A DNA stretch of 64,000 nt, taken from Mytilus edulis. Its lineage: Eukaryota > Mollusca > Bivalvia > Mytilida > Mytilidae. Location: the NCBI RefSeq assembly GCF_963676685.1, contig NC_092346.1:76957821-77021820 (forward strand), read 5' to 3'. The notes under the pieces are model-generated. The model was not told the origin of the DNA. It made no database searches and saw only the letters and a list, made by a program, of their open reading frames with translations. The position numbers were made by a program, and so were the translations under genes. Shown here piece after piece: positions 35,859 to 46,229 of the stretch; position 1 is the stretch's first letter; every line of letters starts with the position of its first letter.

Positions 35859-36260
35859 AAATAAAGGCAACAGTAGTATACCGCTGTTCAAAACTCATAA
35901 ATCCATGGACAAAAAACAAAATCGGGATAACAAACTAAAACCGAGGGAAACGCATTAAATATAAGAGGAGAACAACGACATAACACTAAAATGTAACACA
36001 TATAGACAAAATCCCACGAGAATAACAAATATAACATATATATATAACATCAAAACCAAATACATGAATTTGGGATAGACAAGTACCGTGACACGTCTTA
36101 TCGCAATGTGAATTTACACTCAAAAATAAGAGAAAACAAACGACACAACGTTATAATGTAATACACACAGAAACGAACTATAATATAACAATGACCATAT
36201 TCCTGACTTGGTACAGGGCATTTTTAAAGGAAAAAATGGTGGGTTGAACCTGGTTTTGTG
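35859..36260 (-). repeat. Dispersed repeat, probable retroelement end
   Basis: 'aaaggcaacagtagtataccgctgttcaaaactcataa' and 'aaactaaaaccgagggaaacgc' are the inverse of 50250-50345 ('ccctcggttttagtttgtaac', 'aacagcggtatacttctgttgcctttat'); a shorter plus-strand copy is at 41500-41600. Further on, 'cctgacttggtacagggcatttt' is the inverse of 'aaaatgtcctgtacctagtcagg' at 50157. Confidence 0.6.
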
Positions 36261-36860
36261 GCATGCCAAACCTCGCACTTTTATGGCCATGTGAAATATA
36301 ACATCAAAATAACAACACAGGACTACAATATAAATAAATTGGAGAACACAATTGACAAAGAATCACACGAACAACAGCCAACAAAAGGCAACAAGTTCAA
36401 AATTTTAATACGCCAGAAGTGTATTTTGTCCACACAAGACCTATGTGTGACGCACAGATACAAAAGTTTGAAAGCCGAAACGAGTACAAAGTTGAACAGC
36501 ATCGAGGACCAAAAGATCAAAAAGGTTGTGCCAAAAACGGCAAGGGTTTTCTGTTAAGTTACCAGAAAATCCCTATAATTTAGAGTAATTTATACTTTTG
36601 CAAACAGTAAATTTAATAAAATGAATATTCAAAAGATGTACATGATAAAGCTGAAGTATTAACTAATTACAGGAAACAACATTACTGAAATACATTTACA
36701 TAACCAGACATTTGAAACACAAAAGTAGACACATCCGAATACGTTTAAACCTCTACGCCAAGTGACGTCCTATTTGAAACTGAAAAATGACGAAAAAATG
36801 ACGTCATTTGAATTAGTAAAACAGAGCATCAAAAAATGAAAAATGACGTCACATAAGCAA
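36261..36860. other. Repeat-derived non-coding stretch
   Basis: The 99-residue frame at 36258 overlaps a decayed inverse copy of the GCGTCACTGATGAGTC repeat (36450-36560: 'gttgaacagcatcgaggacc', 'ggttgtgccaaaaacgg'), so it is not a gene. TGACGTCA-like motifs recur at 36762-36855. Confidence 0.4.
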
Positions 36861-36871
36861 CACGAACATAT

Positions 36872-37204
36872 TTGAGATATGTTCTTCAGTTGATTAGATA
36901 TTCAAATGCCGAATGCATATGTTCTATCAATAATTCTATTTTTATCAAACAACACTTTTTTTCTGGCCAGAAAATTCACCATAGAGTGCTGCCCTTAGTC
37001 AAGACAGTGTCTGAGCAGAAAAATGATGATCAGGGGTATGTCAGAGAACGTCTCGTCGATTATTTTTCTAAAAAAACATTTCATCGGACGATACCAAGAT
37101 CTTGTTGATATATACTCCGTATCAACTCAACAGATAATACATGATGGTCTTGAAGTATATAATGGAATTCAATGCGACTGTCATAAACGTGAAAAGTTAA
37201 GCTA
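36872..37204 (+). pseudogene. Remnant of a second Penelope-like reverse transcriptase, C-terminal part
   Basis: One frame gives LQLIRYSNAEC ... QGYVRERLVDYFSKKTF. A shift of frame near 37060-37080 gives KKHFIGRYQDLVDIYSVSTQ then QIIHDGL. Together these match the 'SQLIRYSRAC ... L..GF...RL...LRKFYGRY.DLV..Y..S' end of Penelope-like RT proteins as I know the family. It lies on the opposite strand from the other copies and has lost its frame and its catalytic part, so it is an old fragment. Confidence 0.55.
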
Positions 37205-37798
37205 GCTATAAATCCAGGTGTCCACCAGTTTCCTCATACAAAATGTCTGTACCAAGTCAGGACATTGAAGGTTATTGAAAGGATGATTTACAATATAATA
37301 TAGGTCACTGAAGATTATCCGCATCAACGCCACTAGCTCCCCCCCAAAAAAAAATCAACAGCAACCAAACAATACGATATTGCGCAAAGCAATGTTCTGA
37401 ATGACAATAACATTAATCAAACTTTTTTGTTATAGTTTAAACTTTGAATAAACGTATCAATATCAATAAAAAAATTAAAAAAAAGAAAGTGCAATTATTA
37501 AACAACAGATATTTAACCATTATTAACGAAATAGAGACATACTACATGGGCACAAGCTATATGTTAGGAAAAACAGGTAACATGAACAAAAAGGACGAAC
37601 TAAAACAGACGTTTAGAAAAAAATCTTATAAAACCAAAGACTGAACATCATGAACACCTATTGTTTGTCTAAAAGAAAGACCTATTATGTCATTTTGCAT
37701 AACCCTTAGTGTTGGGTGCCGCTGTCGATAACTGCGAGCCATTATCGGCTGAGGTGTGACTTCTTGCTATGTGTTGAAATCTCATTGAAATTAGAAAT
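37205..37798. other. Non-coding sequence before the duplicated TLR 5' region
   Basis: Contains 'ccaccagtttcctcatacaaaatgtctgtaccaagtcaggac', a piece of the repeat family at 35859 and 50150 in plus orientation. No gene seen. Confidence 0.4.
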
Positions 37799-38576
37799 AA
37801 ACAGTGTATGTCGTTGTTTCTTTCTCTGCGTGTCATGCAATGTCCCTTCTTTTCATTGCATTACATTACGCCAATGTAAGAGCTTAGTGAATATACAGAA
37901 TCTCGTTATTCTATATCACCTGCCCATCAACAAGGAAATGGAAGTAAAGTATGGAGTAGGAAAGTGTATGTGTTTTATTATTGACAGATTGTATGAGCTA
38001 AATTAGTAGCTAAACGGATGTACTGTAGTAATGTATTGGAGATAACCATCTTATAACTTTTAAAAAGTTAAGATTGATATTCGGAGCTCTACTGAACTTT
38101 TTATTTCAAATTTGATATCAAAACATTATATAGGTGCAATTTGAGACATGAAAACATACAGACCTAAAGATAACAACATGGAAAACCTAAAGATAACAAC
38201 ATGGAAAACGTAGCTTATAAAATAAACAAAACAGTCGCAGAGAAGATTGAATGCCAGCGAAAAAAATCTTATCTATAAATTTAAAGTTCTTCAGTATATA
38301 AGAACATTTCTCTGTCTCGCAAAAAGTCATTTCAAAAAAATGACACAACTGAAGAATGGACATTTCAGTATCATAATGCATGCCGAGGCACTCCAATACA
38401 GAGCTAAGTGAATATAGAGAATCTGAAACAGCACTTTCTAATAGAGAGTCCCCAATTATTATCGCATAGATAGATATTGTTCAAGATAATAACAGAAAAT
38501 TGGGACATGATATATAAATAGTTGATTGCAGTCAGATTAGAATGCAGACCATATGTCAAAGCTTTACTTACAAGGT
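37799..38576 (+). pseudogene. Duplicate of the TLR 5' region and first exon
   Basis: Matches 29313-29853 in blocks (see that entry), with small insertions, including a doubled 'acctaaagataacaacatggaaa' at about 38163-38208. The donor ACAAG|GTAAGG is intact, exon end 38576. Confidence 0.6.
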
Positions 38577-38640
38577 AAGGTAGGCAAAGTTTGACAAAGT
38601 ATCTGCATTTTATTCTTCATGTTTATCAGATTGATATGGT

Positions 38641-39001
38641 CTTAAACCCTGCTGACTGCCATTGACGATTGCCAAATAAAATGATCATAAGATTTAACAA
38701 AATGGATCTTAATTTGATACCAAACAAAACACAATAAACTGGCGGTAAAGATGTTATCGTAAACTGAGGTAAATTATATGGCCTTCCAAATACGTTTAGA
38801 TCCCTAATATCACTGAACAGACATTAATTGTCGAAATCCGGATACGATGTACAAATGTTAGCACCTAATGTTTGTGATTTACCATCTTTGCCGCAAGTTT
38901 GTTGTTTTCTATTTGGTATTACATTAATATAAAGATCCACTTTGTTACATCTTACGATAAATATATTTGGCAATCGTCAATGGCAGTCAGCAGGGTTTAA
39001 G
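38641..39001. mobile_element. 361-bp MITE with 38-bp perfect terminal inverted repeats
   Basis: 38641-38678 ('cttaaaccctgctgactgcc'...) is the exact inverse of 38964-39001 (...'ggcagtcagcagggtttaag'). Inner segments are also inverse of each other ('aaaatggatctta', 'gataccaaa', 'gcggtaaagatg' against 'catctttgccgc', 'tttggtatta', 'aagatccacttt'), so the whole folds into a long hairpin. It lies in the first intron of the duplicated TLR and is absent from the matching intron of the intact gene. Confidence 0.85.
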
Positions 39002-39254
39002 AACATCAGTTGTTCTGCCTGTTAGTCAAATGCGTTTTGTTAAAATATACTTTTACACTTTTTTGTTTTTTTTTTGGAAAACGTTGTTAGTGCTGTATTT
39101 AGACCCCTCTACAACGGAATCATAGGTTTGAACGTTGTTTTCAATTTAGACTCGTTTATAAATATATATATTCAGCTGATCTGTAACAATTCCATCTTCA
39201 TACCTTATATATCATGTACTGTATAACGACGCTAGATTAAAACTGACGAGGGAA

Positions 39255-39475
39255 AAAAACTCATCATAGATACCAGGATTGAAATTTTATATTTACGCCA
39301 GACGCGCGTTTCGTCTAAAAAAGACCCATCAGTGACGCTCGAATCAAAAATTGTAAAAGGCCAAATAAAGTACGAAATTGAAGAGCATTGAGAACCAAAA
39401 ATTCCTAAAAGTCCTGCCAAATACAGCTTTGGTATTCTATTCCTGAGGTAGAAAAGCCTTAGTATTTCAAAAATT
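39255..39475 (-). repeat. Dispersed repeat (GCGTCACTGATGAGTC family), copy 3, inverse
   Basis: Inverse of the copies at 29927 and 30660: 'acgccagacgcgcgtttcgtct', 'gacccatcagtgacgctc', 'gaagagcattgagaacca'. Confidence 0.7.
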
Positions 39476-39574
39476 CTAAATTTTGTTAACAGTAAATTTA
39501 TAATTATTTTAAAACATATCAATGATAAATATCAATAAAAGGTAACACCCGGCAACCGAAAGCTATATTTTTGT

Positions 39575-39680
39575 AAAGGATAGGTGGCCGAGTGTTCTAG
39601 TGTGTCGGAAACAGTGCAAGACAATTTGGTGTCACGATATCTCAGTAGCATGAGTTCGAATACCGGCGAAGAACAAACAA
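39575..39680 (+). mobile_element. tRNA-derived SINE head
   Basis: 'aggtggccgagtgttctag' resembles a tRNA A box (TGGCCGAGTGG type, Ser/Leu-like) and 'gagttcgaataccgg' 55-60 bp later a B box. The spacing and the lack of a proper acceptor stem argue for a SINE rather than a tRNA gene. The tail beyond 39680 is not defined. Confidence 0.55.
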
Positions 39681-39819
39681 TTTACGAAAGCAAATTTACA
39701 GATCTAACATTGTTTGGCTGATGGTTAGACTAATTATATATAAAGATAAAGATATTATTTGGCATATGCCTGGTGTTAGTTTTTATATCTTGATATATTT
39801 AATCAACCAATCTCTATTG

Positions 39820-40100
39820 AGAAAACAACGAAATTGAAAACTTCCTCTTCGGACTTCCTAAAGCATGCTCCATTTAACATTTTATTATCCAATTGCTATT
39901 GATAAGTAGTGTATTATAATGAATTTCTTTTAATTCTGTTCGATTATATTTGAATAAAAGAATAAAATTAATGAAAATCGGCATGTTATTTCATAACATT
40001 CATAAACGTTTTTCGATTCAATGGGTCCAAATTGAAATTGTGTACAAGAAAGATTGTTGAGTATCTCCATACTAACAACGAATAGGTTTCTTATATATTG
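39820..40100 (+). pseudogene. Duplicate of TLR intron 1 end and exon 2, start codon lost
   Basis: Aligns with 30230-30514 ('aaaacttcctc', 'ctccatttaacatttaatta', 'atgaatttcatttaattct', 'acgtttttcgattcaat'). The exon end reads ATATTG|GTAAGT where the intact gene has ATAATG|GTAAGT, so the initiator is TTG at 40098-40100. The candidate acceptor AG of the intact gene is also changed. Confidence 0.7.
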
Positions 40101-40236
40101 GTAAGTTTTTCTTATGAAATTGTTAAAATAAAAAAAAAATACGTCCTTATGTTTGACACCTTTTTTCATAATTAATTTTCATTATTATTTTTTAACTTGA
40201 AGGTCAAACTTCCACTGCAAGATTGCTATCTTCCAA

Positions 40237-40600
40237 AACCGTTTAAAAGAGGGACGAAAGGTATCAGAGGGACAGTCAAACTCAGAAATCGAAAATAAAC
40301 TGACAACGCCATGGCTAAAATGAAGGACAGACAGACAAACAATAGTACGCATGACACAACATAGAAAACTAAAGAATAAACAACACGAACCCCACCAAAA
40401 ACTAGGGGTGATCTCAGATGCTCCGGACGGGTTAGCAGATCCTGCTCCGCATGTGGCACCCGTCGTGTTGCTTATGTGATAACAAATCCGGTGAATAGTC
40501 TAATTCGGTAGGTGACATTCATGAAAGGGAAGGGGGTTGTAGTTACGACGTAAGGAACATATCCGATATCATTTGTGAAACGGCTATTCCATAACGGTAT
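40237..40600 (-). mobile_element. Penelope-like element, 3' end fragment C
   Basis: About 360 bp, very similar to 43790-44137 ('gagggacagtcaaactcagaaatcg', 'ctccggacgggttagcagatcctgctcc', 'cggctattccataacggt'), truncated at 40600. The 77-residue frame on the minus strand is this element's 3' region, not a host gene. Confidence 0.8.
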
Positions 40601-41500
40601 TCGTACATCTTACATGGCTCCTCAAGAAGAAAAATGGAGATAAGCTAGACAATTTACTGAAGCTCAGTGTTTAGCTTTAACGGTGCACGATGTTCTTTAA
40701 CAAAATTATTCAAAGTTTGGTTCTTATGACATTGTTGTTCGCTTTAATCAAATAGAACTTACAAAATGATAAGACATATTCAATTATGTATGCCTCATAC
40801 CTTTGTTATCAAATAGAATGATCGGTTGTAAAGTCAAATTTTATGTTTTACCATTTTTTATGAAAATTCAAGTTGCACCTCTACGAATGGGACCGGTGGT
40901 TAATTTTGTGCTGAGTTGTTGTCTGTGAAATTCGTTTCTTGTTTTAATTCTGTATTTTTTATGCTCTTACATTTGTCTTATTCGACAGTATATTACTCGT
41001 GGTTCGTCTACAGGTTTTTTGTTTAATAATGTTTGTTTTCATGGTGTTTACTGTTTGGTCTTACATGTTTATGCCTTATAATACAGTAATTGTATATGTA
41101 TTTTTCTATATACATATTTTAAAGTTGATGTAAATTGTAACATGAAAGGTATTTTTTCCTTTGTTCTTCAAGTGAGTTGAATTCTGTTATTTTTAGAGGA
41201 GTGCGTTAACTGAATGTTATTTCAGTTATTGCACTCTCAGTCCTGTCGTGTGTCGCTTGTCATAGGAAAAACAAAGAATGAGAGGAGCTTAGACCATTGC
41301 TCTAACTTCCATCTCAGAAGTTGTTATTTCCCTGTCTAGCTTCGCCTCCTTGGCCTAGTGAACAATAAAATCAATTACCATAAATTGTCGTTTTTTCAAT
41401 TTTAAATGCAAACAAAACAGTTTTTCAAAATATATTTCAGGAAAGAGGGAGAGGGCTTACTTTAACATTAGTCAAACCCTGATTTTGTTTTCCTCTTAAC
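40601..41500. other. Non-coding sequence within the duplicated TLR intron 2
   Basis: No ORF or named repeat. T-rich with no match I can see to the intact TLR intron, so probably inserted after duplication or lost from the other copy. Confidence 0.35.
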
Positions 41501-41704
41501 GTGTTTCCCTCGCTTTCAGTTTGTTTCCCTGCTTTGTTTTTTTCTTAATCGAATTATGACTATTGAACAGCGGTAAACAACTATTGCCTTTATATATGGT
41601 CATAACTATGAATTACTTTAGAAACTTTTTACAAAACATTGAATGTTTCAAACTACTAAGGATTTTCTAAGCACCCATTAAGAAGATATTAATCAAAGTC
41701 ATAA

Positions 41705-41940
41705 ACAAAACTGAGAAAATGGTATAAACTCCAAAAGGAATATACAAAACTGAGAAAATGGTATAAACTCCAAAAGGAATATACAAAACTGAGAAAATGG
41801 TATAAACTCCAAAAGGAATATACAAAACTGAGAAAATGGTATAAACTCCAAAAGGGATATACAAAACTGAGAAAATGGTATAAACTCCAAAAGGGATATA
41901 CAAAACTGAGAAAATGGTATAAACTCCAAAAGGAATATAA
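41705..41940. repeat. 39-bp minisatellite, 6 copies
   Basis: The unit 'aaaactgagaaaatggtata' plus 'aactccaaaaggaatatac' repeats six times, with an a/g variant (ggaatatac, gggatatac). The period is a multiple of three, so all minus-strand frames stay open (13-residue period LYIPFGVYTIFSV); not a protein gene. Confidence 0.9.
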
Positions 41941-42699
41941 CGAATACGTCAACAGAGTCAGTGTCTACGTTGGCCAAGCGAATTAATTTTCTGTCGAAAT
42001 GTCTTAAACAGGAATAGACATTTGATCTCTTGTGGAGAGTTGTGTCATCGGCAATCATACCACATCTCATATCTTCTTTTTTAAATTTGGTAAATTTACA
42101 GATAAAATGACTATTTATTGTATCTACAGACCGATGACCGTCTTGGCATACCACAAGTTAGTTGAGACAGAGACGTATCGTATCGATCAACCAAATCGTG
42201 ATGCTCACCGTATATTGTGAGGTGTCGATTTGGGTCATTCTTCCTGTCTGATGTCGCTATTTTTATATTAAGAGCACACTATTGTTCATGAAATCTGTAC
42301 ACTGTGAACATGCAAGAGCTTAACTTATGAAATGGAGATATTTCAACTGTCAAAAATTGAAATGAAATTCTGAGTAACGGAGAGTTGACAATTAGAAAGT
42401 TGGAATTATCCCATTTGTCATATATTATTATTTAAAATCGTCTATTTTCTATCAAGGAAACGACCAGGATATGAAGCAAGTCCACTGGGCTAAAGAGCTG
42501 TCCAATGTAAAACTACCCCATTTCACGATTGCGAGCACATAAGATTATGATGACAACTTGGATTGTGTAAATAGAATTATTCGCAGTCATTGAACTACAC
42601 GTTCTGCTAAACAGATGATTTCCTCTAACTTTATTATTCAATTTTGATGAAAAATGTTGAACCCATGTATGGTATCCAATTTATTATGAAATAAAGGAC

Positions 42700-43020
42700 A
42701 ACACACAAACAGTTAAGACATTTACAGAACACGATACGACTGAGTCCTTACAAAACCGTTTGCAATGCTGTAGCTGTGATAGGATTACGATAGTACCTGA
42801 TCATCCCAAATATGGCGACAGTTTTCTAACAGATATCTTCTGTCAGCGTTGGTTCACTGTCTGGTCACTGTCGGGTCGCTTTCGGCAGAATCGAAACGCT
42901 GTCGGGATAAATTCGGTCGTTTTAAACCATGGGAAAGATGCAAATCGGATTAGAATGGGATTGAGAAGGGATAATCGGGACATGTTGGGATGGAAACGGC
43001 TGAATTTTGACGCTTCCTGA
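42700..43020. other. Less AT-rich island in duplicated TLR intron 2
   Basis: Rich in 'tcgggt', 'gggat' and CG steps ('gtcactgtcgggtcgctttcggcagaatcgaaacgctgtcggg' is split by short repeats of 'gtcggg' and 'gtca'). An 86-codon frame covers it but has no recognisable domain. Possibly an inserted fragment; origin not determined. Confidence 0.3.
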
Positions 43021-44172
43021 ACAATATCTGATTGATGTTTTTACAAATTTTAATAAAAGTTTCAGCCACGATTTACAAGATCTTGATCAGACTTTTTACA
43101 ATTTTTTTATCGGGAATGCTCCTGACAAGGACGACAGTAAAAATCGTGAATATGTGACCCCTTAACGCCTGTTTGTGTAATTTTTAAAAAATCGCTTATT
43201 TCTTTACTAAATATTCATGTTTACTTTTTATTCGCCTTGTTAATCATGGTACTTCATTGCATGTAAGCAAGAAATATTGCTTAACGTGATTCGGACGAGG
43301 ACATAACGCGGTGAAAGCTGATCTGAAACTTGAATCGATTAATCGTTGTTCGATTCTATATTTTAAGGGTTTTTCCACATAAAAATTAATTTAAAAAAAA
43401 GGTCATTCTCATCTTCCACCAATAGCTTGAACAAGCGTCTCGATAATAACTAACATTGGTGTTGCGTCTGACAAAATGTATACTGACATTATTTCTTTTT
43501 CAGGAATTAATTCTGAATGATGTATTAGATCAGAGAAATATCCTTCTTTTCGTTACATTGATTCTGTTATTTTCGGAAATGATTAATGGCGTTTATAAAC
43601 CATGGTCATCTCATGGCCAAAAAACATTATGGTGTCATGATGGATGTTTTAGGAAAATAATGAAAATGATGAAAACTTCTGTTGCTTTTGTTAAGGAAAA
43701 TCAGACTGGGAACTTCCATTGAACATTTCCTATAGTGGACTGACATTAGAATTGGAGGATTTGCAAGGAAAAAATTCATTTTTACTTAAAAGAGGGATGA
43801 AAGATACCAAAGGGACAGTCAAACTAAGAAATCTAAAATAAACTGACAACGCCATGGCTAAAAATGAAAAAAACAAACTGACAAACAATAGTACATATGA
43901 CACAACATAGAAAACTAAAGAATAAACAACACGAACCCCACCAAAAACTAGGGGTGATCTCAGATGCTCCGGAAGGGATAGCAGATCCTGCTCCGCATGT
44001 GGCACCCGTCGTGTTGCTTATGTGATAAAAAATCCGGTGAATAGTCTAATTCGGTAGGTGACATTCATGAAAGGGAGGGCGATTGTAGTTACGACGTAAG
44101 GAACATATCCGATATCATTTGTGAAAGGTTATTCCATAACCGTCAACCAACTCGTGATGGCGTCCGTAAAAT

Positions 44173-45033
44173 TTACGAAGGGATGATTTCAACTTCACAA
44201 TTTGAAACTCTTGGTTTAATAGCTTCCTTGTAGCAGCAACCCTCTATCAAGAAAATCATGATAGGAAATGCAAGCACGGGAATATCGGAGATATATACCC
44301 CGTATGCAGGTGCTGCTGGAATGTTGTTACTTAGAAATGGAAAGTTCACAATTGGAAAGCTGAAATCATCTCTTTTGTCGTAAAGTTTTGTTTTCAACCG
44401 ACCCTCATTGTCAATTTCTAGATGTTAGTCAAGATATGAGGCTGACTTAACTGTATCTGTAGTATCCTTTATCTCTAGTTCGATTGGATAGATGCGTTCA
44501 ACATAGTCCCACCAAATTTAGAATTATTTAGTGAAAGAACATCATCTATATAGCGGAAAGTAGAGTTAAAGGATATTGCCAACTTCTTGTCTTTCTTCCT
44601 CAGAAGTTCCTGCATGAAGTCAGCCTCATAATAATAAAGAAACAAGTAGAGGGGCACAATTTGTTCCAATTGGAATGCCGACAGTCTGTTGAAAAACACG
44701 TCCTCCGAACGTAACAAATATGTTGTCAATCAAGGAATCAAGCATCTTGATAATATCAGTTTCAGAGAATTTTTTGTTTGAATCAGAGTGATCCTTTGCA
44801 ACGTAGGATTTATCCCTCCCTAAGACAAGATACTTGTATCTACGTTGGCCATTCTTTTTTATGAAGCAAAGCAATACCAACTCTTTCAATTTGTCTTTTA
44901 GTTTGGAATGTGGAATACTTGTGTAAAGAGTAGAAAAGTCAAATGTTTTAATACTGTTACAAAATGAAAGAGAGTTAGATTTTATGTACTCTAAAAGATC
45001 TTTGGAATTTTTAAGTATCCACATCTGATTCAC
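44173..45033 (-). pseudogene. Penelope-like reverse transcriptase core, frame-broken
   Basis: Three overlapping or adjoining frames (44626-45033, 44475-44729, 44173-44397) carry RT motifs A, B, C and the thumb in the right order. The breaks lie near 44650 and 44510, and a short deletion follows YGVYIS near 44290. The YIDD catalytic motif is intact. Confidence 0.82.
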
Positions 45034-45101
45034 GCCACCTCTAGAATAGGCAGTTTCACAATAACTTTGAAGCCCGTCTTTGATTGCTGATAAAATAGAT
45101 G

Positions 45102-46229
45102 TTAATAATTTAGAAAGAGGTTTCGTAGAGAACTTTGAAGACCCAGCAATATACCGTTGTTTGTAAGGACACTTAGTAGTTTAGGTATCCAATACAGTGA
45201 TGGAAGATCCAGTTCTTCATCTTTGGTTGAAATTCCAAAGGAACATAGAACAGACCTATGATTGTCCAGGATTTCCTTTTTGGTAAGTGTCGTGAGGGTA
45301 TATGTTGAGTTTCCAAGTGAATTGTCAATACCTAATTCGTTTATCAAGCAGTTAATGTAACGAGTTTTACAAACAAAAACGATGTTGTTTGGGGCTTTAT
45401 CTGCGGGGACAACAACATATTTGTCATGGAGGTATGATAGGTGTTTTGCAACATTAGGGTCTTTAAAGATTGACGTAGCATGGGCATTGATAGACCCATT
45501 CAGTTTCTTAATTCTGATTTGTATCAACGACCTCACTGCCTTAATCCATTCGGAAAGAGTGTCCACGTCTTCCTTCTCGCGCTTAGCCCATTGCCTGGCA
45601 TAATCCTCGACTGAATCCATCAAAATTTTAAAGTTGTATTTCCAATTGATTGATTTAGGCTCACGATATTTCGGACCTTTAGATAACACATTTCGTAGAG
45701 AAGTGTTATTAACAATGTTGAGGTCACCGGTAATAACGTGTCCAGCAGGATGATATGTGAATTGGGAATTAGCACAAGTGCAATCAGGAGGTTTAGACTT
45801 GAAGTCGTCAATATCGAGATCCTGCAAAACGTGTTTGTTATTGAAAATTTTAGTTGCAATAGGTTTGGTATAGGTATAAGAAATGATTGGTACAGGCTGG
45901 TCTTTGAAATAAGGAGGTATTTTCGATTGAACTAATTTATGATGAAGGATATTGCCTAAGTTGACGCCATCGAGACCTTTGTTGGCAAAGGAAAGATTAA
46001 GGAAAGATCTTTTCTCTTTTTCATCTTTTCCAATGCGGACTGGCTTGAAAAGTCTGTGACTTGCAATATCCGAAATTATAGCTTCAAGTTTGTATTGGTT
46101 TGAATGAGGGTTTGTAACAGTGGATTCCAAACATAAAGTGAACAGAGAATGAGGTTTTGAAAGGGGTAATGAATAAAGTTTCGTGCGAATGTGATGAATA
46201 CCTAACGGCTTTTGTATAAATGGCAGCAA
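45102..46229 (-). pseudogene. Penelope-like polyprotein, N-terminal part
   Basis: 375 codons open on the minus strand. Starts MLPFIQKPLGIHHIRTKLYS. The DCTCANSQFTYHPAGHVITG and NNTSLRNVLSKGPKYREP patches are typical of the region before the RT fingers in bivalve Penelope-like elements. The last ~25 residues are out of frame because of the deletion near 45175. Confidence 0.8.

Noticed and set aside
36258..36557. 99-codon ORF
   Set aside because: Half of it is an inverse copy of the GCGTCACTGATGAGTC repeat.
39575..39680. Functional tRNA gene
   Set aside because: A- and B-box-like motifs are present but no complete cloverleaf or acceptor stem pairs, so a SINE is more likely.
41667..42154. Repetitive hydrophobic proteins from the 39-bp array
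   Set aside because: Same reason: minisatellite frames on the minus strand.
43456..43722. 88-codon ORF as an independent small gene
   Set aside because: It is the frame-shifted start of the TLR pseudogene plus upstream intron.
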